Below, piece by piece: positions 35,506 through 44,460 of a DNA stretch of 64,000 nucleotides. Source of the DNA: Solirubrobacterales bacterium. Its GTDB lineage: Bacteria; Actinomycetota; Thermoleophilia; Solirubrobacterales; Solirubrobacteraceae. The notes under the pieces are model-generated. The model saw only the letters and a program-made list of their open reading frames with translations. It made no database searches and was not told the DNA's origin. Position numbers and translations under genes: made by a program. Numbering within the stretch: the stretch's first letter is position 1; each line of letters opens with the position of its first letter. The stretch lies in NCBI GenBank assembly GCA_027315115.1, contig DAHUYQ010000039.1, positions 1 through 64,000 on the forward strand, read 5' to 3'.

Positions 35506-36723
35506 CTACGCGGGCTTGGCCTGCACCGCGGGAGCCGCCCATGCCGGCAGCGAGGGCTCCGGCCGCCCGGCGGGCAGCTCCGCCAGTGGCGAGAACCGCC
35601 TTGCGAGCATCTCCAGCACGCTCCCGAGGCTGCCGTGCATCAGCGCGCGGCGGCGCTGCCGGCAGGCTCCGTTGGCCGCAGCCAGGCCGCGCGCCGTCTC
35701 CAGCGCCTCGGCGCACCCGAGCAGCTCGGCGTGTGGACGGCAGCGCCGTATCAGCGCGTCGATCGTGGCGGCGACAGGCTCCAGCGCCCTGGAGCGCTCG
35801 CCGATCAGACTCGCCTGCATCCCGTCTCGCGCGGCAAGGAATCGATTCTCGGCCAGCACCTCGGGCGCGCCCCACGACTCGAGCTCGCCCTCGAGCGCCA
35901 TGTTCGCAAGCGACTGGACGAGCGCGACGATCGCGGCCGTGTCGGCGACCTCCATCTGCGCGTCCATCACCCGCACCTCGACGGTTCCGAGAGCCGGCTG
36001 CAGCCGCAGATCCCACCACAGGAAGGTCGGGTCCGGCAGCGCACCAGACTCGACCAGCGCGTCGACTGCCCGCACGTACTCCTCGTAATCCTCGAAGGCC
36101 CGCGGCAGACCGGTCCTCGGGAAGGCCTGGAAGATCGCTGTCCGCTCGGAGGCGAAGCCTCCGTCGCGACCTTCGCAAAACGGCGAGTTGGCGGCAAGCG
36201 CGATCAACGGCGGCACCGCGGAGCGCAAGCCGTTCAGGACGCGGATCGCGTCTTCGGGGTCCGGCACCCCCACATGCACGTGCAGCGCCATCGTCGGGGA
36301 CCGGTGGGCCAGCGCCCTCATCGTGCGGGCGATCTTGCGGTAGCGAGGCCCCCGCGAGAGCGCGACCGTCTGCGCCAGAGCCAGCGGATAGGTGCCCGCG
36401 GACGCGGAGCGCAACCCTGTCTCGGCGAGCGTCGCGCTCAACGCGGCACGTAGCTCCGCAAGCTCGGAGATGGCTGCTGGCACGAGCTGGTGAGCGCCGG
36501 TCCGCAGCTCCATCACGGCCGCGTGGGTCTCGGTGCCGGCATGATCGCGCAGCCGGCCGGGCATGCGCGCGAGCACCTGATCGCCGCACTGCGCCAGACC
36601 CGGCCCGCCGGCGTCGAGGATCATCGTCTCCTCCTCGATCCCCACGGTGCAGCCGCGAGGCAGGCCGGCGCGCCAGCGAGCCCAGCCGGGGCGCGGACGC
36701 GACGTTCGAGCGAGAGCCTTCAC
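35506..36723 (-). CDS. Carboxylate-amine ligase, YbdK/GCS2 family
   Basis: Glutamate-cysteine-ligase-like enzyme of 405 aa. Conserved features are GCTVGIEEETMILDA at the N-terminus, ELRTGAHQ, the MALHVHVGVPDPEDAIRVLN segment and the RDGGFASERTAIFQAFPRTG region followed by RVMDAQMEVADT. Family members ligate a carboxylate to an amine using ATP, with weak gamma-glutamyl-cysteine ligase activity reported. The physiological substrate here is unknown. GTG start at 36723. Confidence 0.87.
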   Translation of the reverse strand: MKALARTSRPRPGWARWRAGLPRGCTVGIEEETMILDAGGPGLAQCGDQVLARMPGRLRDHAGTETHAAVMELRTGAHQLVPAAISELAELRAALSATLAETGLRSASAGTYPLALAQTVALSRGPRYRKIARTMRALAHRSPTMALHVHVGVPDPEDAIRVLNGLRSAVPPLIALAANSPFCEGRDGGFASERTAIFQAFPRTGLPRAFEDYEEYVRAVDALVESGALPDPTFLWWDLRLQPALGTVEVRVMDAQMEVADTAAIVALVQSLANMALEGELESWGAPEVLAENRFLAARDGMQASLIGERSRALEPVAATIDALIRRCRPHAELLGCAEALETARGLAAANGACRQRRRALMHGSLGSVLEMLARRFSPLAELPAGRPEPSLPAWAAPAVQAKPA

Positions 36724-36929
36724 CGGGATAGCGTGGTGCCGTGACAGGCCCCAAGCGACAGTAGAGGGCCACAGCGCGCGTGGGACGACTACGGAGCAGC
36801 CGCGCGCGGCTCACGCGCCCTGCGAGAGGCGCTGCGGCTCGCCGATCTGGCCGGGGTCGACGATCGGAGCGCAGACGGGCAGCGGCAGGCAATCAGCGCC
36901 GCCGTCTTGAACGTGCACCGAGAGGCCCT

Positions 36930-37181
36930 CTACTCCTGTCGCTCCTCTTCCTCTAATTCGATCTTGCTGCCAAGCTCGTTCAGCGGCAGATCCAGCGCCC
37001 GGCAGACGGCGCGTATCGTGCTCCAAACCGGATCGGATTTCCCGGCCTCGAGGTTTGAGAGCGTGCCGGCTGTCAGCCCCGAGCGCAGCGCCACGCGTTC
37101 CTGGCTCTCGCCAAGTGCTTCGCGCACCCGGCGCAGCGCCAAGCCGAGATTGGGATCGATGGGCAGTGTGGATCGAGGCAT
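36930..37181 (-). CDS. Small XRE-family transcriptional regulator
   Basis: An 83-aa single-domain regulator. The helix-turn-helix covers about residues 13-65 (GLALRRVREALGESQERVAL, then SGLTAGTLSNLEAGKSDPVW), with an acidic tail. It resembles the XRE protein inside the integrated element (56481-56723), sharing the PxDPxLGLA lead-in. It is divergent from the hypothetical gene at 37335. An ATAGGATG/CATCCTA pair in the shared intergenic region is a possible operator. Confidence 0.85.
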   Translation of the reverse strand: MPRSTLPIDPNLGLALRRVREALGESQERVALRSGLTAGTLSNLEAGKSDPVWSTIRAVCRALDLPLNELGSKIELEEEERQE

Positions 37182-37334
37182 CTAGTCGGAAGCATTCACC
37201 AGCCACTACGATGAAGTCCATAGGATGAAATGTCAGGGCTTCAGGGTATGGGCCGAAAGGCATGGGCGGAAAGCCATGGCGACGAGGGTATACATATTGT
37301 CTTCTATAGTCACATCCTACGCTGGCGTTGGCTC

Positions 37335-37730
37335 ATGAGCGCGCCCGTCGAGATCCCCATGCATGGGCTGCGCGACGCGCTGGCCGAGCTCATCCACGAG
37401 CACCGCGCCGGCCAACCGCTGCTCCCCTCGCGAGATGACCTGGGCGCGTATCCGAAGGTGGCGCGGGCGGCAGAGCTCACGCGCCTGCTCGACCTGGTCG
37501 CCTCGGCGCAGCGCGACTCTCCCTCGTCATCGACGATCGTCGTGGACGCCGTCGAGCACGGGCGCGCCGCAAGACAGGCGCTCCGGCGAGCCATAGACCG
37601 CGCCGAGGCCGAGACCGAGACCGCCACCGACGACGACGCAGAAGCCGTCGGAGAGGCGCTGTGGCATCTGCGCGAAGCCCGCCTCGCGCATGACGCCCTG
37701 CTCGCGGCCGGCAAGCGCGCAGCGGCGTGA
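37335..37730 (+). CDS. Hypothetical protein
   Basis: A predicted 131-aa soluble, helix-rich, acidic protein (SAPVEIPMHGLRDALAELIH at the N-terminus; a coiled-coil-like stretch RRAIDRAEAETETATDDDAE toward the end). I recognise no domain. The ATG at 37335 is chosen over an earlier one because a TATAGT hexamer at 37305-37310 could be its -10 box. It is divergent from the small XRE gene, which might regulate it. Confidence 0.5.
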   Translation: MSAPVEIPMHGLRDALAELIHEHRAGQPLLPSRDDLGAYPKVARAAELTRLLDLVASAQRDSPSSSTIVVDAVEHGRAARQALRRAIDRAEAETETATDDDAEAVGEALWHLREARLAHDALLAAGKRAAA

Positions 37731-37838
37731 TCTCCGTACTGGTCCGAAGTGCGAGTCCGTGAGAGCGACCGATGTGAAGGGTGCGCCCCCACGGGAATGA
37801 TCCTGGAGAAGCGTCAGCTAGCGATCGGAGGATTGACG

Positions 37839-38039
37839 ATGGCAGTTGCAAAGGTGATCGAGATCACGTCGGCATCGAGTGAGAGCTTCGAGGACGCGAT
37901 CCGCCAGGGGGTCGCGAAGGCCAGCGAGTCGGTGCGTGACATCAGGGGCGCATGGGTCAGCCAGCAGACGGTCAAGGTCGAGAACGGCAGGATCGTCGAG
38001 TACCGCACCGACCTGAAGGTGAGCTTCGTGCTGGAGTGA
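37839..38039 (+). CDS. Dodecin (flavin-binding)
   Basis: A 66-aa protein that assembles into a hollow dodecamer storing flavins. The sequence VAKVIEITSASSESFEDAIR, then GAWVSQQTVKVENG and IVEYRTDLKVSFVLE, covers the whole family, including the conserved Trp that stacks on flavin and the Gln pair. ATG 37839 follows GGAGGA by 6 nt. It lies next to an FAD-dependent oxidase gene, consistent with a flavin link, but is 188 nt away. Confidence 0.94.
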   Translation: MAVAKVIEITSASSESFEDAIRQGVAKASESVRDIRGAWVSQQTVKVENGRIVEYRTDLKVSFVLE

Positions 38040-38227
38040 TCCTGGTCTGACGATGAGCCCAGGGCAGAGAGCCGGCCATCGCGCGGCAGTCCCGTGGCGA
38101 GCGCGCAGGCTCCATGCGACAGGAACGACTCACGCGCCGATTCAGAGCCTGTGGTGATGAGGCCGCGGACAGACAGGAGGCCCTCACGCGCTCCTGCGCC
38201 CAGGGCGGCGCTCGGAGCGGCTCGCCC

Positions 38228-39472
38228 ATGAAGGTCGCCGTGGTTGGCGCCGGCATCTCCGGCCTGGTTGTCGCGCACCTCCTGCACGACGCGCATGACC
38301 TGACTGTGTTCGAGGCCAATGGCCATGCCGGGGGTCACACCAACACGATCCGGGTGGACACGCCGAACGAGACGCATCAGGTCGACACCGGGTTCATCGT
38401 GTTCAACGATCGCAACTACCCGAACTTCGAGCGGCTGCTCCGCCGCCTCGACGTAGCCTGGCAGCCGTCGACGATGAGCTTCAGCGTCAGTGACGGCGTC
38501 GGCGACTTCGAGTACAGCAGCGCATCGCCGAACGGGCTGTTCGCCAATCGGATGCATCTCCTCACGCCATCGTTTCACCGCATGATCGCCGACCTGGCCC
38601 GGTTCAATCGCGCGGCACGCGAGCTGCTCGATGATCGAGCTCCCGATGTCACGCTGGGCGAGTGGCTGCGGCAGCATCGATTCTCTCCCAGGTTCATCGA
38701 GCGGCTGATCGTGCCGCAGGTGTCGGCGGTGTGGTCCGCGGCTCCGCGGCAGATGTGGAGCTTCCCGGCGCGATTCCTGGCTGAGTTCTTCGACAATCAC
38801 GGGATGCTGTCCTTCGGCGGCCGGCCGCGTTGGCGGACCGTCCGCGGGGGCTCGGCTCGATACGTCGAGGCGTTGACGCGCCCGTTTCTTGGAAGGCTGC
38901 GGCTGGACGCGCCCGTGCAGGCGGTGACCCGCCACGACGATCACGTGCTGGTGAAGCCGCATGGCGGCGACTCCGAGCGGTTCGATGAGGTGGTGCTGGC
39001 GACCCATTCCGACCAGGCCCTGGCCCTGCTGGCTGACGCCAGCGATCGCGAGCACGAGATCCTCGGCGCGATCCCGTATCAGGCCAACGAGGCCGTGCTG
39101 CACACGGATGCGCGGATGCTGCCCCGTCGGCGACGCGCGTGGGCGAGCTGGAACTACCACCTGCTGCCCGAGCCCAAGTCGGTGGCCACGGTCACTTATC
39201 ACATGAATCGCCTGCAGTCGCTGCGCGCGGAGCATGAGCTCTGCGTGACGCTCAACCGCAGTGAGGAGATCGATCCGAATCTAGTCATCAAGAAGATCTC
39301 CTATGCCCATCCCGTCTATACGGAGGATGGCGTCAAGGCGCAGGCACGGGTGGGTGAGATCGACGGGCGCAACCGCACGCACTTCTGCGGCGCGTACTGG
39401 GGCTGGGGCTTTCACGAGGACGGCGTGGTGAGCGCGCTGCGCGTCGGCGAGCGGTTCGGGACGAGGCTGTGA
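38228..39472 (+). CDS. FAD-dependent amine-oxidase-like protein (COG2907 type)
   Basis: First gene of a five-gene lipid-modification operon. The 414-aa flavoprotein has the Rossmann motif VVGAGISGLVVAHLL, the second FAD loop AGGHTNT and VDTGFIVFNDRNYPNFERLL, and a C-terminal FAD segment HFCGAYWGWGFHEDG. Proteins of this type are almost always found beside DUF1365 and a CFA-synthase-like methyltransferase. In some proteobacteria such genes are linked to unusual membrane fatty acids and oxidative-stress responses. The ATG at 38228 gives the canonical MKVAVVGAGIS. Confidence 0.9.
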   Translation: MKVAVVGAGISGLVVAHLLHDAHDLTVFEANGHAGGHTNTIRVDTPNETHQVDTGFIVFNDRNYPNFERLLRRLDVAWQPSTMSFSVSDGVGDFEYSSASPNGLFANRMHLLTPSFHRMIADLARFNRAARELLDDRAPDVTLGEWLRQHRFSPRFIERLIVPQVSAVWSAAPRQMWSFPARFLAEFFDNHGMLSFGGRPRWRTVRGGSARYVEALTRPFLGRLRLDAPVQAVTRHDDHVLVKPHGGDSERFDEVVLATHSDQALALLADASDREHEILGAIPYQANEAVLHTDARMLPRRRRAWASWNYHLLPEPKSVATVTYHMNRLQSLRAEHELCVTLNRSEEIDPNLVIKKISYAHPVYTEDGVKAQARVGEIDGRNRTHFCGAYWGWGFHEDGVVSALRVGERFGTRL

Positions 39473-40215
39473 GCTCGAGCTGCATATATGAGGGGGTGGT
39501 GCGCCACCGGCGTCTGGAGCCGCGGCGCGAGTTCCGGCATCGGCTGGCGCTTGCGTATCTGGACCTCGATGAGCTGCCATGGCTGCTGGGTGGCCGGCTC
39601 GTGTCACCGCATCCGGGTGTGGTGCGCTTTCGCCGACGGGATTATCTGGGCGATCCGGCGGTGCCGCTCGCGCGCGCGGTGCGCGAGCTGGTGAGCGAGC
39701 GAGTCGGCGAGCGGCCGGCGGGCCCGATCCGCCTGCTGACGCACCTGCGCTCCTTCGGTCATTGCTTCAACCCCGTCAGCTTCTACTACTGCTTCGGCCC
39801 AGCCGGCGAGCACCTGCAGGCGCTCGTCGCCGAGGTCACGAACACGCCCTGGGGCGAGCGACACGCCTACGTCCTGGGGGCCGGGAGCGAGAGCGGCGCA
39901 GTGCTGAGTGCGCAGTTCGAAAAGGCGATGCACGTCTCGCCGTTCATGGGTATGGAGCACCGGTACGACATTCGCGCGAGCGCCCCGGGGCGAACGCTGT
40001 CGGTCCACATCGGCTCTAGCCATGAAGGGAGCACCGTGTTCGACGCGACCCTCTCGCTGCGCCGCCGCGAGCTGACGCGGACGTCGGTGGCGTTGACGAG
40101 CGCCCGCTACCCGTTCGGCACGGTTCGCGTCCTGGCGCTGATCTACGCCCGCGCGCTGGGGCTGAAGCTCGCCGGCGCGCCCGTCCACCCCCATCCAAAG
40201 GCAGCCCGAGCGTGA
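39469..40215 (+). CDS. DUF1365 family protein
   Basis: A 248-aa member of DUF1365. Family landmarks are CIYEGVVRHRRLEPRREFRH at the N-terminus, LTHLRSFGHCFNPVSFYYCF and the EVTNTPWGERHAYVL segment, then KAMHVSPFMGMEHRYDI. The biochemical function of the family is unproven, and the constant partners suggest a step on a modified acyl chain. The GTG start overlaps the oxidase stop (GTGA) and its own stop overlaps the next GTG. Confidence 0.92.
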   Translation: MSSSCIYEGVVRHRRLEPRREFRHRLALAYLDLDELPWLLGGRLVSPHPGVVRFRRRDYLGDPAVPLARAVRELVSERVGERPAGPIRLLTHLRSFGHCFNPVSFYYCFGPAGEHLQALVAEVTNTPWGERHAYVLGAGSESGAVLSAQFEKAMHVSPFMGMEHRYDIRASAPGRTLSVHIGSSHEGSTVFDATLSLRRRELTRTSVALTSARYPFGTVRVLALIYARALGLKLAGAPVHPHPKAARA

Positions 40216-41459
40216 CCACGCGACTTTCCCGCTGGATCGTGTCTGCCCTGCTGCGGCGCATCAGTGGTGGCAGCCTGGTCGTCGTGGAGGGGGACCAGCG
40301 GCGCGTCCACGGGTCAGGCGCGCCGATCGCGACGGTTCATGTGCGCTCCTCCCAGCTCTGGCCGATGCTGCTTCGCGGCAGCCGTGGACTGGCGGAAGGG
40401 TTCGCTCATGGTCTGTGGGACTCGCCGGACCTGGTGGAGCTGGTCGGGCTCGCGGCACGCAACGCCGACGGGCTCGACCGGCTCCGTGAGCGCCTCACGC
40501 CGGTGCGCTGGCCGCTGCAGCGCACCGCGACCCTGCTGCGTCCCAACACGAGGCGGCGGGCCCGACACGACATCGCCGCTCACTACGACCTCGGCAGCGA
40601 GCTGTTCGCGCGGATGCTCGATCCGACGATGAGCTACTCGTGCGCCTTCTTCCAGCGCCGCGAGATGAGCCTCGAGCAGGCCCAGGCGGCAAAGCTCGAG
40701 CGGATCTGCGAGAAGCTCGAGCTGGGTCCGCGGGATCGCGTGATCGAGCTCGGAAGCGGTTGGGGCGCGTTCGCGCTCTACGCCGCCAGGACCCGTCGTT
40801 GCCATGTCACGACTGCCACGATCTCGCGCGATCAGCACGAGCACGTGCTCGAGCAGGTGCGGCGCGCAGGGTTGGAGGGCACAGTCACGGTCCTGCTGGA
40901 GGATTACCGTGACTTGCGCGGTCGCTTTGACAAGCTCGTGTCGATCGAGATGATCGAGGCGGTCGGCTGGCGCCAGTTCGGCACGTTCTTCGCGACGTGC
41001 TCAGAGCTGCTGGCCACCGACGGAGCGATGCTGCTGCAAGCGATCACGATCGACGACCGTGCCTTTGAGGTCGAGAAGGCGTCGAGATCGTTCATGAACA
41101 CCTGCATCTTCCCCGGCGGATGCCTGCCCTCGCTCGCGGTGATCACGCGTGAGCTCGCCAGGCGAACGGACATGCGGGTCGCAGGCCTCGAGGACCTCAC
41201 CCCACACTACGTTGAGACGCTTCGGCGCTGGCGGGCCAACGTCACCGCCAACGCCGGGGCGTTGGCGGAGCTCGGCTACAACAAACGCTTCCGGCGGATC
41301 TGGACGCTCTACCTCGCCTACTGCCAGGCAGGATTCGCCGAGCGGCGCATCCGCGACCTCCAACTGCTGCTGACCAAGCCCCGCTCCCGACTCACCTCCG
41401 GTGAGCGCCCGGGAAACGGAGGCGGGATCGGGCCGCACGACCTTCCGCTGAGCGCATGA
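40212..41459 (+). CDS. Cyclopropane-fatty-acid-synthase-like SAM methyltransferase
   Basis: A 415-aa enzyme of the CFA/mycolic-acid methyltransferase family. After an N-terminal domain it shows IAAHYDLGSELFARMLD, MSYSCAFF, the SAM loop VIELGSGWGAFALYAA and the C-terminal FPGGCLPSL and YNKRFRRIWTLYLAYC segments. It adds a methyl or methylene unit to an unsaturated acyl chain in phospholipid. The product with this operon could be a methylated, cyclopropane or furan-type fatty acid. GTG start (GTGA overlap). Confidence 0.92.
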   Translation: MTTRLSRWIVSALLRRISGGSLVVVEGDQRRVHGSGAPIATVHVRSSQLWPMLLRGSRGLAEGFAHGLWDSPDLVELVGLAARNADGLDRLRERLTPVRWPLQRTATLLRPNTRRRARHDIAAHYDLGSELFARMLDPTMSYSCAFFQRREMSLEQAQAAKLERICEKLELGPRDRVIELGSGWGAFALYAARTRRCHVTTATISRDQHEHVLEQVRRAGLEGTVTVLLEDYRDLRGRFDKLVSIEMIEAVGWRQFGTFFATCSELLATDGAMLLQAITIDDRAFEVEKASRSFMNTCIFPGGCLPSLAVITRELARRTDMRVAGLEDLTPHYVETLRRWRANVTANAGALAELGYNKRFRRIWTLYLAYCQAGFAERRIRDLQLLLTKPRSRLTSGERPGNGGGIGPHDLPLSA

Positions 41460-42466
41460 CCGGGGCACTGCTCGACAGCATCCTCGATCGCAGCGTGGTC
41501 GGCGGCTACACGAACGTCGGCTACCGGATCCGCAGCCGCGGGTGGAGCCGGTCCGAGCTCCCGTCGCTGGGCGGCAGGGTTGTGATGGTGACCGGCGCCA
41601 CCTCTGGCCTCGGGCTCGCGGCCGCCGAAGGCTTCGCGCGCCTCGGCGCCACGGTCTGGCTGCTCGCCCGCCACCAAGCCCGCGCAGAGCAGGCGCGCAT
41701 CCGGGTCGCGGAGCGATCCGGCAACCAAGACGTGCACGTGGGCGTGTGCGATCTGAGCGATCCGCGGTCTGTGAGGCTGTTCGCCGAGCGCTTCACGGCA
41801 CAGGCACGACGGCTCGACGTGCTCGTCAACAACGCCGGCGTCCTCCCCGCTCGCCGGACGCTCTCGCCGGACGGGATCGAGACGACGTTCGCGACCAACG
41901 TTCTCGGCCCGTTCCTGCTCACGAGCTTGCTGCTGCCGCTGCTCGAGCGCAGCGCACCGGCTCGGATCATCAACGTCTCCTCCGGGGGCATGTACACGCG
42001 GCGGATCAGGGTCGATGACCTGCAGTGCGAGCGCGGGGACTTCGACGGACCGACCGCCTACGCGCGGGCCAAGCGCGCGCAGGTGATCCTCACCGAGATG
42101 TGGGCCAAGCGCCTGCAGCGACGCGGCGTCATGGTCCACGCGATGCACCCAGGCTGGGCCGACACCCCAGGCCTAAAGGCTTCGCTGCCGCTGTTCTACA
42201 GGCTGACACGACCGCTGCTGAGAACGCCCGAGCAGGGCGCCGACACGATCGTCTGGCTCGGCGCGGCGGAGGAGCCCGGCCGACGCACCGGGCTGTTCTG
42301 GCATGACCGCCGCCCACGACCCACGCACCTGCTCCCGTGGACACACGAGACCCAGCAGGAGCGCGAGCAGCTCTGGACGCAGTGCGCCCAGCTCAGCGGT
42401 TGGCGGGAGGCCAACACCACCTCAGAGAAGGAGGAGCCCGATGGCCCGCTACCGAGCAGCGCTTGA
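41456..42466 (+). CDS. Short-chain dehydrogenase/reductase
   Basis: A 336-aa NAD(P)-dependent SDR. It has the cofactor motif TGATSGLGLAAA (about residue 46), NNAG, the catalytic Ser in NVSSGG and YARAK, and a C-terminal extension. The style is close to retinol-dehydrogenase/WW-oxidoreductase-like SDRs that act on lipids. ATGA overlap with the methyltransferase upstream. Its 3' end overlaps the next gene by 26 nt. Confidence 0.92.
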   Translation: MTGALLDSILDRSVVGGYTNVGYRIRSRGWSRSELPSLGGRVVMVTGATSGLGLAAAEGFARLGATVWLLARHQARAEQARIRVAERSGNQDVHVGVCDLSDPRSVRLFAERFTAQARRLDVLVNNAGVLPARRTLSPDGIETTFATNVLGPFLLTSLLLPLLERSAPARIINVSSGGMYTRRIRVDDLQCERGDFDGPTAYARAKRAQVILTEMWAKRLQRRGVMVHAMHPGWADTPGLKASLPLFYRLTRPLLRTPEQGADTIVWLGAAEEPGRRTGLFWHDRRPRPTHLLPWTHETQQEREQLWTQCAQLSGWREANTTSEKEEPDGPLPSSA

Positions 42467-43355
42467 CACGCCGCGCGAGCGCGAGTCCGTGTTCGCCTAT
42501 CTCAGCGACTTCGCCACCGCCCAGGAATGGGATCCCGGGGTGATCCACGCCGAGCGGTGCGGCGACGCCGAAGTCGGGCAGGGGACCGAGTTCCGCCTCA
42601 TCACCGAGTTCCTCGGACGCAAGACGCAGCTCACCTACCGAATCGTCGAGTACGCCCCTCCGCGCGCCGTGACCTTCCGCGGCGAGAACGCCACCGTGAT
42701 CTCAAACGACAGGATCACATTTGAAGGGGTCGGCACTGGTACGCGCGTCGCCTATGACGCCGAGTTGACGCTGAAGGGGGCGCTGCGGATCGCCGACCCG
42801 CTGCTTGGCCTCGCGTTTCACCGGATCGGCGACCGCGCGCTCGCCGGACTGAGGAACAAGCTGGCGCCGGCGCAGGCCGATGAGCTGCCCCCTTTGAGCG
42901 GGCGCGCGCTCGACGGCCGCGCCTACGAGCTGCCCGCCGATCTCGCCAAGCCGTACAACGTGCTTGTCGTTGCCTTCCGCCGCGAGCAGCAGATGGTCGT
43001 CGAGCGATGGCTGCCGTGGCTGATCGAGCTCGAACGCCGCCGTGGCGACATCGCGGTGTACGAGCTGCCCGTGCTCTCATCGACATACAGGCCGGTACGG
43101 CGGCTCATCGACGGCGGCATGGCCCGTGGGATTCCCGATCCTGCCGCCCGCGCGCGCACCATCACCGTCTACACCGACGTCCAACGAGTGGTGCGGGACC
43201 TCGGCCTGAGCGGTGCCGACACGATCGCGCTGCTGGCCGTGAAGAGCTCTGGACGCATCCTCGCGCGCGAGCTGGGCGACTTCGAGCAGGAGAAGGCCGA
43301 GCGGCTCGCCGCATCGCTCACGCCCCAACCACCGGCGGACGCGGCGGCCGCATGA
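42441..43355 (+). CDS. SRPBCC-domain protein fused to a thioredoxin-like (ATP10/peroxiredoxin-type) domain
   Basis: A 304-aa protein with AAGGAGG 7 nt before its ATG. Residues 1-145 form an SRPBCC (START-like) lipid-binding fold (DTPRERESVFAYLSDFATAQ ... ITFEGVGTGTRVAYDAELTL). Residues about 150-295 read LPPLSGRALDGRAYELPADL, NVLVVAFRREQQMVVERWLP, then TIALLAVKSSGRIL. This resembles the thioredoxin fold of ATP10-like proteins but lacks a CxxC. The SRPBCC half fits the lipid operon, and the second half is unusual. A fusion boundary near residue 150 is inferred by eye. Confidence 0.75.
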   Translation: MARYRAALDTPRERESVFAYLSDFATAQEWDPGVIHAERCGDAEVGQGTEFRLITEFLGRKTQLTYRIVEYAPPRAVTFRGENATVISNDRITFEGVGTGTRVAYDAELTLKGALRIADPLLGLAFHRIGDRALAGLRNKLAPAQADELPPLSGRALDGRAYELPADLAKPYNVLVVAFRREQQMVVERWLPWLIELERRRGDIAVYELPVLSSTYRPVRRLIDGGMARGIPDPAARARTITVYTDVQRVVRDLGLSGADTIALLAVKSSGRILARELGDFEQEKAERLAASLTPQPPADAAAA

Positions 43356-43722
43356 CCTGGCGAGTGCTGGTCGCCGCCGTGACGGGATTCATCGGTGGCC
43401 GCCTCGCCAACACGCTCGTCGCGTCCGGCACGAGGTGCGGTGCCTCGCCCGCGATCGCACCGGGCGCCGGGCTCGCGCGCTCGAGGCCGGCGGACTCGAA
43501 GTGCGCGAACGGGATGTGCTGCGTCCGCGGACGCGCGCGCGAAGAGGGAATCGAGCGCGTGATCTGCCTCTGCCTCGGCGGGCTCGGTGCCCCCCGCACT
43601 CCCGGCACCTGCGCAGCCGGCACGAGACCGAGCTGCTCCTGCGCGAGCACGGCCCGCCGCTGACCCCGTCGCGCGTTCAGGGGAGCTTGCGGCGCGTGTC
43701 TCGCGCCTGCTCGACGAGCTGA
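43352..43722 (+). pseudogene. Decayed NAD(P)-binding (NmrA/epimerase-like) gene
   Basis: The ATG at 43352 overlaps the previous stop (ATGA), as the sixth gene of the operon would. Frame 1 reads MTWRVLVAAVTGFIGGRLAN, then the match jumps to another frame at about 43430 (RCLARDRTGRRARALEAGGL). It jumps back (REEGIERVICL) and out again (RHETELLLREHGPPLT). These are pieces of an atypical SDR with frameshifts and an internal deletion. The distal third has been replaced by the PIN relic. Confidence 0.75.
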
Positions 43723-44011
43723 TCGAAGAGCGTCGGGTGACGATGGGCGGCCTGGCCGGCGAGCAGTGGCTGGACCACGCCGAGTACACCGCGGCACCGC
43801 TCGACCGCTTCCATCGCCTCCAGCGCGTTGAGCTTCGCACGGAAGTAGGGCTTCTGCAGCCCTTCGCGGACCTCTTGGATCAACTGCGGGCACGCGACCG
43901 ACTCAAAATCGCCGTTGTGGACCGCAGCGAGCAGCAGAGCGAGCGGCGCTGTCGGCCGGCCCCCCCCAGCGCGCCAAGCAGCACGTTGGCGTCCAGAATG
44001 AAGCGGCTCAA
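43677..44011 (-). pseudogene. PIN-domain toxin with single-nucleotide frameshift in a G8 tract
   Basis: From TTG 44011 the sequence reads MSRFILDANVLLGAL, an N-terminal PIN strand with the first catalytic Asp. Then comes a run of eight G (43960-43967, minus strand), after which the frame shifts to RPTAPLALLLAAVHNGDFES, CPQLIQEVREGLQKPYFRAK, ending at 43677. Adding one G restores 111 codons. The match is to PIN_3-type toxins. Decay, phase variation or a sequence error are all possible. The TTG overlaps the preceding antitoxin stop (TTGA). Confidence 0.75.
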
Positions 44012-44460
44012 CCGGCCGCTCGCCGCGCCGCTCGCCCCTCACGAACGACGCGCACTGCTTCAGCCATGACCTCATCGTCATCGACACCGGCGGCCGCGTT
44101 GCGCTCCTGCACACGCCGGCGCCGGCGCGTTTCAGCGTGCGCCGCAGCCGCGAGGCGTGGGAGTCCACGGTGCGCGTGGTGCTGATCTGATAGCCCCACA
44201 CTCCGCTGAGAAGCTCAGCACGCGTGAAGACGCGATAGGGCTCGCGCGCAAGATGGGCGAGCAGCGCGTACTCGCGACGACGCAGCTCCAGGCGAGCCTC
44301 TCCGAAGGTAGCCGTCCGTGTCACCGTGTCGATCCTGAGCGGCCTCGCAGAGCGGCAAGACCTTCGCCTCTCTGCGATGCGCGGCCAAAGATGAGCAGAT
44401 CGACACCCTCGACCGTCGCGAGGTTGCTGATCAGTCGAACGTCGTAGCCGTCAAGCGCTA
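44008..44460 (-). pseudogene. Truncated OmpR-type response regulator joined to an antitoxin tail
   Basis: From 44460 the minus strand reads LALDGYDVRLISNLATVEGV and DLLIFGRASQRG, the start of a receiver domain. After a deletion it continues with the winged helix LELRRREYALLAHLAREPYR ... VWGYQISTTRTVDSHASRLR. Both parts are near-identical in pattern to the intact regulator at 55481-56338. The end is replaced by the tail of an antitoxin-like frame (QERNAAAGVDDDEVMAEAVR, stop 44008). A relic of the right end of an earlier related element is the best explanation. Confidence 0.75.
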
